The notes under the pieces were generated by a model, which saw only the letters and a program-made list of their open reading frames with translations, was not told the origin of the DNA and made no database searches. DNA of 64,000 nucleotides from Lutjanus erythropterus. Lineage: Eukaryota > Chordata > Actinopteri > Lutjaniformes > Lutjanidae. This document shows, one piece after another, positions 50,642-64,000 of this stretch (positions within the stretch are counted from its first letter, which is position 1; each line of letters starts with the position of its first letter). The position numbers and the translations under genes are program-made. The DNA lies in NCBI GenBank assembly GCA_020091685.1, contig CM034593.1:44517733-44581732 (forward strand). The letters run 5' to 3'.

Positions 50642-51600
50642 GGGATAGTTTATATTATTAGATGTAGGGCTTTATTAAGTATTTATTGATAGTCAGTGTA
50701 TTAGCTACAGTAGATGCTGGCTTGAACAATTTCAGTTTAAAGCTACTACAAGGCATTTTTAACTTGTTATGAAACAGTCTCAATTTATTACTGACACCTT
50801 TATATGATCTACATAAATTAACAAGACCATTTGCGAAAAGACTGGCTATTTCTATAAAGTTATTCTTAATGGCGGCACCCGGAACAGATTCTTCTTGAAA
50901 TCATATGTAGCAAGCCTGTGTTTACATCACAAGTTACAGTGAGTCATATGTTACCCAGTTAAAAAGAAGGAGGAGGAGATTTTAATTTAGATAACTTTAT
51001 TTTTGACCTTATAATTTATGGTTACGAATATTGAAACATCGCTTTTGTCCACAGATGCCTCCAAAAACAACACATGCAAAAGTTCCTTGTAGTAGCTTTA
51101 AATGTTCACTATATTTAGAATATTTTCACAGCTTTAATTTGCTATCAGACAGCCTCTTCCAATGGGAAACTGCCTTTACACAAACCAGATATCTGGTCTT
51201 TCCAAACCAACCAATCTCCAAATCAGTCATTTTACCTCACAGAACACAGGAGTTACTAGTCTACCGTTGCCTTGATCTGTTAGTTTGTTTGTATTATTAT
51301 GTGAGTTTGGTGTTTTACAATGATAGTTCGGATTCACCAAAGTCACATAATGGCACGAACAAAGTAACGGATCAAAGCAGGGGTAGAATAGCAGCTTTGG
51401 TGCACTGTGAGGTAAAATTATTGATTTTCCCTATTGAGTTTTGTTGGTTTGGAAAGAAGCAAAACTTGGCTTGTATAACAGTGGATTCCTGTTGGAAAAG
51501 GCTGTCAGAGAGTAAGGTAAAGTGGTGAAAATATTCTAAACATAGTGTGGCATTCATCTCTGCTTCTCCAAACTGGGGGCATGACAACCCACACCTGACG
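50642..51600. mobile_element. IR-3 copy ending close to the exon at 51658
   Basis: Left GGGATAGTTTATATTATTAG then ATGTAGGGC and GATAGTCAGTGTATTAGC. Inner paired blocks TTAGAATATTTTCACAGCTT and GTGGTGAAAATATTCTAAAC. The right end stops after TCTGCTTCTCCAAACTGGGG, which pairs with the CCCCGGTTTGAGAAGCAGAG block of the full copy, so the outermost ~80 bp are missing on this side. The 165-residue frame at 51031-51528 is repeat translation. Confidence 0.8.
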
Positions 51601-51612
51601 CAAACTGATTTA

Positions 51613-52610
<998 letters not shown>

Positions 52611-53297
52611 TGGTGACACTCTATTTTAAGGGGAGTGCATGATACTGTTATTACACTGCCATAACCATGTTAAGACACCTGTCAGAACTGTAAGGAGTCT
52701 TTATGAATGTTTTTGACTGTTGTTATGAGGTGTCATTTGGTCAATTATGTCATTTTTAAAGCAACACTGATAATGTTTGAGATATCTTTGTTAAGACAGC
52801 TTCACATGAATCAAGCCAATAATGTCTTTGTTATGACAACTTGAAATTAACCAAGACAAGGATGTCTTTGTAATGACAACTTGACATTAATCAAGGCCAC
52901 AATGTGTTTGTTATGAAAACTTCACCTTAACCAATACAAAAGTGTCTTTGTTATGTCAACTTGACACTAACCAAGACAAAATTGTCTTTGTTATGGCAAC
53001 TTAACATCAACCAAACCAATACTGTCTTTGTTATGACAATTTGACATTAAATAAGACACGGTTTTGTAATGACAACTTGACATTAATCCACACAGAAATG
53101 TCTTTGTTATGACAACTTGACATATCAGACTCAAAGAAACTGTTTAGCTTTCTGATTCACACTGTCTATGTTCTCTATTGACCAAGACACATATCATCTA
53201 TTCAAGACTCCTTCATGTTCATGACAGGTGTCATGACATGGTTATGACAGTGTAATGACAGTCTTATGCACACCACTTTGAATTAAGTGTTATCAAG
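52611..53297. mobile_element. MITE with an internal 40-bp tandem array
   Basis: Left arm GGTGACACTCTATTTTAAGG then CATTACACTGCCATAACCAT-type sequence and GACACCTGTCAG. The right arm, reverse-complemented, has GGCTTGATAACACTTAATTC then TCATTACACTGTCATAACCA and GACACCTGTCATG. A minisatellite fills the centre. Confidence 0.8.
52786..53125. repeat. 40-bp minisatellite, about nine units
   Basis: Unit of the type TTGTTATGACAACTTGACAT then TAACCAAGACAAAAATGTCT, repeated with about 10-25% difference between units. One unit is shortened. Confidence 0.93.
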
Positions 53298-58170
<4,873 letters not shown>

Positions 58171-60170
58171 AAGAGATACTTTGGATTATTCAAAATGGGG
58201 TTGTATGAGGTACTTACTGATAGTTAGCATATTACCTACAGTAGATACTGGTTTACAACCCCCTTGCCCCAATACCAGTTTAGGTATATTCACTGCTTTA
58301 CTGTGCCATCTGACAGGAAACCACCAATATATAAGCCAAATATTTCTCTTTCAAATCCAATCAAATTCCACAGGCAATATCAGTAATTTTACCAGCAGAA
58401 CACGGGTGTTATTGGTCTATTGCTGCCTTGATCTGTTCATTTGTTTGTGTTACTGTGGGACTGAACTAACCTTTTAAAATGCAGAACTCATACAATAACA
58501 GCAATGGATTAACCAAATAAGGCAGCAGTATACCAGTGATTCCAGTGTTCTGCAGGTAAAATTACTGATTTTGCCAATAGAGTCTGAATGGTTTGGAGAC
58601 ACTGATGGTTTCCCATCTGAAAAGGCTGTGTGGTAGCAAAGTGGAGCTGTGAAAATATTCTAAACATGGTGTACACTAACAGTGATGTTGATTGTTTTTG
58701 GTAGACCTTGATTCATTCATTCATTCTTGAGATTTGGGAAAAAAACATATTTTGAGGGATTTTGACTTTGAATCTTCAGTTATGTTTGTAAAAAACTCAT
58801 TTTAAAGATCAAACTCTTTGCTATTAAGCCTTGTAACAGGACAACCTCCTAGTGATTCAATTTTTTGATAAATTAGACATCAACTCCGTCAAATTTTCCA
58901 TCCGACAGAGTCTTAAAGAGTTGAAAAAATGATACATTTTATTCTTTTTTTAATTTGACAAAGAGTACACAATCAGCCACAGCTTTTTTTTAAATAAATT
59001 GATGACAAACACTGCATGGTAACTATGAAAATTTAAGAAAACTCTGGGAAAGAGATCTCAAATCAAACAGAAGAACACACATGTAAAACTATAGTAGCTG
59101 ATGCAGACTGGTCAGTTAGAGATGCGCTTGGCAAATTCACACACTACAAAATCATACACAGGTATTATTATACCCCAGTTCAACTTCAAAGGATAGGAGG
59201 ATAATTTCTGCTGGAGGTGTCAAACGTAACCAGGTACTTTTCTTTATTTCCTGTGGGATTGTTCACTTGTTTCTGCTTTGTGGAAGCACATAGTCAAACG
59301 TATTGGCAGGTGACTTTATAAACCACTGCCAGAACCTCCCTGGCTGTGCTTATTAGGGGACGGGACTCTTTTACCAGCAGGTATATCCAAACAAAAAATC
59401 TGGACTTGCATTAGCAGGATTTATCAGCGCTTCAAGGATTGTTCTTTGCCACTGGAAGAGTCAGACGAAGCCTGTTTTTGATGAATGGTTAAAGCTGATG
59501 ATGGATATTGCCTACAAATTGCTAATAGCAAGAACCAGTCATTACTGAGGCAGGTTGTATGAGGTCTGGTCTAAGTTTTTAATGTACACAATATTCCTAA
59601 TTTTTTATTCAAATGTGCTTAGCACCCTCTTTTTTCTTTTCTCTCTTTATTTATAATATTATTAAGTTTTTATTACTATCATTATCATTATTATTATAAC
59701 TTAGATTGTCAGGTACCATGATTTGTTGTTTGTTGGCTTTGTTTTGCCACTTGATTTATGTTAGCACACTTACTATAGTGTGCTATATTATGTCACATTG
59801 CATTGTTTATAAAACAGAAAAAAGAGATTTGGATCTTAGACTTAGATTTAGAAGGGCTAACAATATTATGGTTGAGACAAATACTCTCGCCTTTCTTAAA
59901 CCAGTCTTTTTTTCTAAAAACATTTCAACAATTTCATATATCCTTAAAGAATACATTTTCACCCAAAAATTGGAATTAGAGCATTTCTGTTAATAATTTT
60001 TTCTGTATTTCTGGGATGACATGATTTGTCCCAACTCTTAAGAAAGGGTGTGTCAAAAATATGTTTTACTCTTGACCCAGTCCACAGTTGTCCATTGCTT
60101 AGCTTCCTACACTGGGACTCCTTCTGCCTGTACCTGATACAACCTCACTTCAAATAATCCAAACTATCCC
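58171..60170. mobile_element. IR-3 copy split by an IR-2 element
   Basis: Left AGAGATACTTTGGATTATTC then AAAATGGGGTTGTATGAGG. Right (reverse complement) AAAGGGATAGTTTGGATTAT then TTGAAGTGAGGTTGTATCAGG. The inner IR-3 blocks TGTGAAAATATTCTAAACAT and GTGTACACTAACAGTGATGT are present before the insertion, and the outer right part resumes at about 60054. Confidence 0.85.
58718..60053. mobile_element. IR-2 copy G nested in IR-3
   Basis: Left TTCATTCTTGAGATTTGGGA. Right (reverse complement) CACCCTTTCTTAAGAGTTGG. Contains 'AAACTCTTTGCTATTAAGCC' and 'CATCAACTCCGTC', shared with copies E and F, plus about 300 bp (59150-59570) not seen in copy E. Confidence 0.82.
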
Positions 60171-61278
60171 TTTAAAATGAAATGTCCATTAAGGAAGGTC
60201 TATTATAAGTTGAGACAAATCCATCTGAACCTTCTGAATGTCATCACTCATATTTGTCTTCACTTTCACTGATAAATGGGAACAATTTTACAGCCAAAAA
60301 GCCAATAAAGACACAAGGATTTCTGACAAAAAAATCCACCCAATATCCTTAGGAAGCCTCCCTCAACAGTGACATTTCCCTGGCGACAGAGGAATTCCCT
60401 GTGGGTTTCTCTGACATTGGCCAAGGTTAGTGTTTTCATCCGCTTTGACCCCCATTCACACCAGTCAGAAAACCCTCATGTTTACACTTCACACCCGCTT
60501 ACACGTCCAACCATTTCTCTGGAGTGTCTTCGGCCATGAAGCAGCAGTCGGTGCAGCCATGTGCAATTTGGGCTCACATACAGCACTCAGGCACATATGT
60601 TGAGACCATACACTCATGCACACAAATACACACACAGTACAGTACAATATGGTGACCCACATAAACAAATTCAGGTGTGTGACAGCAGTTCTGTTAAAGG
60701 GTAAATTGCTCTATGACCTTTGCTGATTAACATCTGACCTCACACATGCTGCCGTGGGACTCTCCTCCAGCTCAGTAACACACACTCACACATGGCCAAC
60801 ATACTGTATGTGAAGAAACAAGACATACACACACACACATGAAGCGTACACATCCAATGTGCCTAGGTGTGTGAAAGCAGATCTGCTCTGTATCGCTCTG
60901 TAACCTTCCCTGTGTAACACCTGACCTCTGCTTTGCCCATGGGAGCACACACACACACATACACACACACAGTCGGTCGGACAAACAGCCTCCAGCTCTG
61001 CACGCTGCTGTCATGACGCTGTCCTGAGGGCTGATGGGAGCCGGCTGGACACGCAGTACATTCACGTGTTAACCCTCATATACAACGGCGAGCATGTGCA
61101 CAGACTTGAATGCATGTACACTAACGTGTCTTTGAATGTCACTATAAGAGAGCTATACAAGCATTCATATAATGTCATAGACTTAATCAGTTCTTCAATA
61201 AATTACAGTTCAACAGACAGCTAGATACAAAAAATGTCCAAAATATAGAAAAGATACACATCATCTGTCTATTTAACA
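60171..61278. other. CA-rich intron sequence
   Basis: Short (CA)n tracts at 60823-60839 and 60946-60970. The stretch near 60690-60760 is loosely repeated at 60870-60945 (GTTAAAG..., TGACCT..., CTGACCTC). No exon seen. Confidence 0.45.
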
Positions 61279-61491
61279 GACCAGTGTGAAGGGTTTAGGA
61301 GGATCTAATGGCAGAAATGGAAAATAATATTTATCACAATGTTTTCATTAGTGTATATTCACCTGAAACTGAGAAAAGTTGTGTTTTCATTTCCTTAGAA
61401 TGAACCCTATGTCTACAAAGGGCCTGCCAATTTTCTATAGCAGCCCAGGACAAACCTAACTCTGGCTCTGGATACACACTGGTCCTTTAAA
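61279..61491. mobile_element. Short IR-6-ended element (213 bp)
   Basis: Left CAGACCAGTGTGAAGGGTTT. Right ACACACTGGTCCTTTAA, inverted. Inside, GGAGGATCTAATGGCAGAAA and TTAGTGTATATTCACCTGAA. Confidence 0.7.
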
Positions 61492-62098
61492 CTAAGTCTG
61501 TATAACCTTAAACCGCTGTCTTGCTATTTCTGTCTATCATGTAACAATGTTTACTGTGTTAAAATGTGGACTACATGACATCACTGTGGCCACAAACTCA
61601 GTAATTATTATTTTATCTATCATCTTGAATGGTTGGAACAAATATCAGCGCATTTCATTCACATTCTAAGCTAAATCTACAGTAGTGCTGAGCCAGAGCT
61701 CAGGCTGTAATAAAGACGGACATGCCTGTAAATGTACACTAAAGGCTTGAATTTAACTTTCCCCTCTTGGCTTCTCCTTAGAGAGCTCAACTTCCCATGT
61801 TGTATTTATAAGTTCATGAGTTCCATTTGAGAGTAGCGCTCGGCTCGTCTGTTGGCCCTTTTCCATACACACAGCTGGCCCGACTCGGTTTGATTCGGCC
61901 CGTCAGATCAGCACAGCAGGGGTTTGCATTTCCATTACAACAGGGCTACCAGCTTGAAGGTGTGTCTTTTAAGTGAAGACGAGCCTGAGAGGTCTTCAGT
62001 GCACGGCTCGGTGCAGTTCAGCACGATGGAATGCAATGGAAATGCAAATTAGCACGGTATCGTTTTGACTTGACACAGCCAAAAGCGCCAGTGGAAAA
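61492..62098. other. Intron sequence without recognised elements
   Basis: No supported feature. Confidence 0.4.
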
Positions 62099-62320
62099 GC
62101 TCCATATGTTGAAAAGAAAACCAGATTTTGAAGATGCCATAAAGATGTTGCTGGGGGACCTGACCTATGATTCTCTTTTGCAACTTTAACAAGCCACGTA
62201 GAATATCTAAGGCCAGGAAACAGGAAAGGAGAAAGTTGACAGAGGTTCCACTGTGAACCAAGCTTGGTAAACTGTTACTGGACCACAGAGCAGAAAGGGG
62301 AGGGACTCAGGTAGGGTCAG
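62099..62320. mobile_element. IR-1 copy D, one arm only
   Basis: ATGTTGAAAAGAAAACCAGA, GATGTTGCTGGGGGACCTGA, GGAAACAGGAAAGGAGAAAG to GGGACTCAGGTAGGGTCAG, the right-arm content of the family joined directly to the inner part of the left arm. Confidence 0.75.
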
Positions 62321-62339
62321 TTGGGAGTATAATCGAGGC

Positions 62340-62640
62340 CTGAGCCTACATGAGTGCAAGACAAGCCCAGTATTATACTTTGACCATGGCAAACATGACA
62401 GGTCCTATTAAGTTAATCAACTGTTTATAACTGTCAGTATAAAGCCTACTGCTCCAAAAATATACTCACAGTTCAGTGACTGTCGGACATATTTCTTTCC
62501 AGACTCCAAAAAAAATATTGCTGAATTAAATTGTCTTAAAAGTCTACTCTCTTTAAAAGATTATTTAGGATTTCTTACGACTCATAAACAAACACTTACT
62601 CATTCGACCAACACTTTGCATTAATTTTAATTGTGAAGAA
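62340..62640. mobile_element. IR-4 fragment
   Basis: GAGTGCAAGACAAGCCCAGT, AAGTTAATCAACTGTTTATA, CACTTACTCATTCGACCAAC match interior blocks of the IR-4 copies at 37125 and 40518. No terminal repeats. Confidence 0.65.
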
Positions 62641-63047
62641 GTGGTGTTTATGTTTGGAACCCATTTTGGTGCGAAACATCTAAAAGGACGCAAAGTACAT
62701 AACAGGTTTGCTGATGTATCTCAAACAGTTAACGCTGAATATCTGAGGTATGTATTTTAGAAAAATGTTTAGACTCTCAACATCTCTAATTTGGAATGTA
62801 CTAGAACATGAGGTTACAACCTACAAGGTTGTGATGTAATTATTTTTCTGTTTTCTGTCTTTTAGTACATGAAAGCCTCTTATCACCTCTATCCTTGACC
62901 CTGGTGGACATGTTTCATAAACTTCAGATGGCCAACTACATGTAAATGACATACAAACCTTGCATAACCTTTCACACGCTCACCTAAAGCTTAAAAACCC
63001 CACCTGCTGGCCCCTTTCCAGGTGTCACAGCCCCACGGACCACAAAG
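62641..63047 (+). promoter_or_regulatory. Upstream region of the secreted coiled-coil gene
   Basis: The 5' UTR and promoter of the plus-strand gene must lie here or further left. I see no convincing TATA box. CTTTCCAG/GTGTCACAG at 63013-63030 could be an acceptor of an upstream non-coding exon. Confidence 0.2.
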
Positions 63048-63258
63048 ATGAGGCTTGTTTTACTCGTCCTGCTCGGCTGCTGCCTGTCTGAGGCAAACGT
63101 CCTGGGACAGAGGCTCACTGCTATCACATTTACCCAGGATGAGATCGCTGAAGCAGACAGCTTCACTCTGCTCAGAGAGATGATGGCTGTTTTGGATGAG
63201 CAGAGAAATGAGCTGCAACATGCCAAACAGCAACTGGTGCAACTTCAGAAAGTACAGG
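63048..63258 (+). CDS. First coding exon of a small secreted coiled-coil protein, family not identified
   Basis: The exon encodes 70 residues plus one base (phase 1). It starts MRLVLLVLLGCCLSEANVLG, a good signal peptide: one Arg, a Leu/Val core and a likely cut after SEA (residue 16). An adenine at -3 supports this ATG. Residues of about 28-70 (EIAEADSFTLLREMMAVLDE, then a Gln/Leu-rich stretch) have heptad-like leucines and many Glu/Gln/Lys, suggesting a coiled coil. The donor is CAGG followed by gtatgtg. Reading through the donor gives an intron-like tail rich in Ile/Ser, which supports splicing here. Fish secreted C1q-domain proteins often have a signal peptide plus a short coiled coil of this style (LREM...LDEQR), but no C1q domain is visible in the window, so the family is a guess. 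The gene sits antisense in a prkca intron. Confidence 0.72.
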
Positions 63259-63374
63259 GTATGTGTGGTAGTGTGATTGTAGTAAGCAGCATCTTCTGCA
63301 AATCGAGTATTACTATTTTATATATACAAATTCACTCATACTGCATTACATAATTTGTGTAATTCACTGTATAG

Positions 63375-63458
63375 AACAGACATCTGTGAAGCGATTCGCT
63401 GACAGTCTGATGGAGGAACTATGGGAACAGGTGGAGGCACTGAAGAGAGGATATACAG
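63375..63458 (+). CDS. Second exon of the secreted coiled-coil protein gene
   Basis: The exon is 84 bp, phase 1 at both ends, between acceptor ctgtatag and donor acag/gtagaa. With the leftover G of the first exon it reads EQTSVKRFADSLMEELWEQ followed by VEALKRGYT, continuing the amphipathic helix (Leu, Met, Trp and Val at heptad-like spacing). The symmetric phase, the in-frame join and the 116-bp intron all argue for a real exon. The protein then continues outside the supported region. One possible terminal exon inside the window (acceptor near 63556, tttacag) would add only E-H-K and a stop, but that site belongs to repeat-like sequence, so I do not annotate it. Confidence 0.65.
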
Positions 63459-63637
63459 GTAGAATGAAAGTGAAAGCATAAATATATTAGAAACATAACA
63501 TGTATTATACATATGTAAAATAACTATGTAATCATTGGTCACATGTTATTTTACAGAACACAAATAAGACATAACAAGCCATACATTGTGTTAAATTAGT
63601 GTGATTTCACTTTAGTTTACGGTACATTTCCGATTGT

Positions 63638-64000
63638 AATGTGTCCCACATTACCCTCTAATAAGCATCTTTTAGTGAGAAATAATACTCTTTAGTTTAC
63701 AGTACAGTTCTTTGTAATGTGTCCCAAATTATCCTCTAATAAGGGTCTTTAAGGGATAAATAATACACTTTAGTTTTCAGTATATTTCTGTTGTCAAGTG
63801 TCCAAAATGACCCTATAATGAAGGTCCTGAAGTGGGAAACAATAGTCTTTAGTTTACAGTACAGTTCTGTCGTAATGTGTCCCAAATTACTCTCTAATGA
63901 TGGTCTTTAAGTGAGAAATAATACTCTTTACTTTACAGTACAGTATCTTGTAATGTGTCCTAAATTATCCAGTAATAAGGGTCTTTAACGGATAAATAAT
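63638..64000. repeat. 78-bp tandem repeat running off the window edge
   Basis: Units begin at about 63638, 63716, 63796, 63874 and 63952, of the type AATGTGTCCCAAATTACCCT, CTAATAAGGGTCTTTAAGTG then AGAAATAATACTCTTTAGTT and TACAGTACAGTTCT. At least four and a half units are visible, and a weaker relative lies at 34020-34110. Confidence 0.92.

Noticed and set aside
51031-51528. 165-residue plus-strand open frame
   Set aside because: It lies wholly in an IR-3 element whose other copies (47943, 58171) are not open in this frame.
60772-61065. Cys/Val-rich 97-residue minus-strand frame
   Set aside because: Its composition comes from CA/TG repeats.

Overview
The window looks like teleost fish (probably percomorph) nuclear DNA. 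It is AT-rich and has intron-exon genes with GT-AG splice sites. It is packed with non-autonomous DNA transposons, a tRNA-derived SINE and CA/GT microsatellites typical of ray-finned fish. There are no bacterial-style genes or operons.

Two genes can be supported. (1) The 3' end of a conventional protein kinase C alpha gene (prkca) on the minus strand. Its last four coding exons lie at 55677-55757, 51658-51765, 39848-39988 and 17249-17413. They join without a phase break and encode 164 residues, from the kinase subdomain VIII/IX boundary through the C-lobe, turn motif, hydrophobic motif and an alpha-type tail ending at a TGA. The introns between them are about 3.9, 11.7 and 22.4 kb. The exon before these is not in the window, so its intron runs past the right edge. 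(2) The 5' end of a small secreted coiled-coil protein gene on the plus strand (exons 63048-63258 and 63375-63458). It lies antisense inside that open prkca intron. Its identity is unknown, and a C1q-type secreted protein is only a guess.

Layout: 1-17248 lies downstream of the prkca stop. It holds a split 42-bp minisatellite, microsatellites, a pentanucleotide-periodic satellite, several inverted-repeat elements and a possible distal poly(A) site near 8.98 kb. 17249-55757 is the exon/intron body, with introns mostly built of miniature inverted-repeat elements, often nested. 55758-64000 is the open upstream intron, with nested elements, CA-rich DNA, the secreted-protein gene and a 78-bp tandem array running off the end.

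For reference I number the recurring inverted-repeat families IR-1 to IR-6; these are my labels, not database names. IR-1 ends in TGACCCATCCTAAGTCC. IR-2 ends in CATTCTTGAGAATTGGGAC. IR-3 ends in GGGATAGTTTGGATTATTT. IR-4 ends in TTAAAGGAGAAATATGTAA. IR-5 ends in GACAGTTCACCCCCAAA. IR-6 ends in AAAGGTCCAGTGTGTAGGA. Most long open frames in the window fall inside these elements or antisense to the kinase exons and are not genes. I found no clearly new biological system. The most interesting points are the nested antisense gene, the layered insertions that give relative ages, and the density of foldback DNA in transcribed introns.
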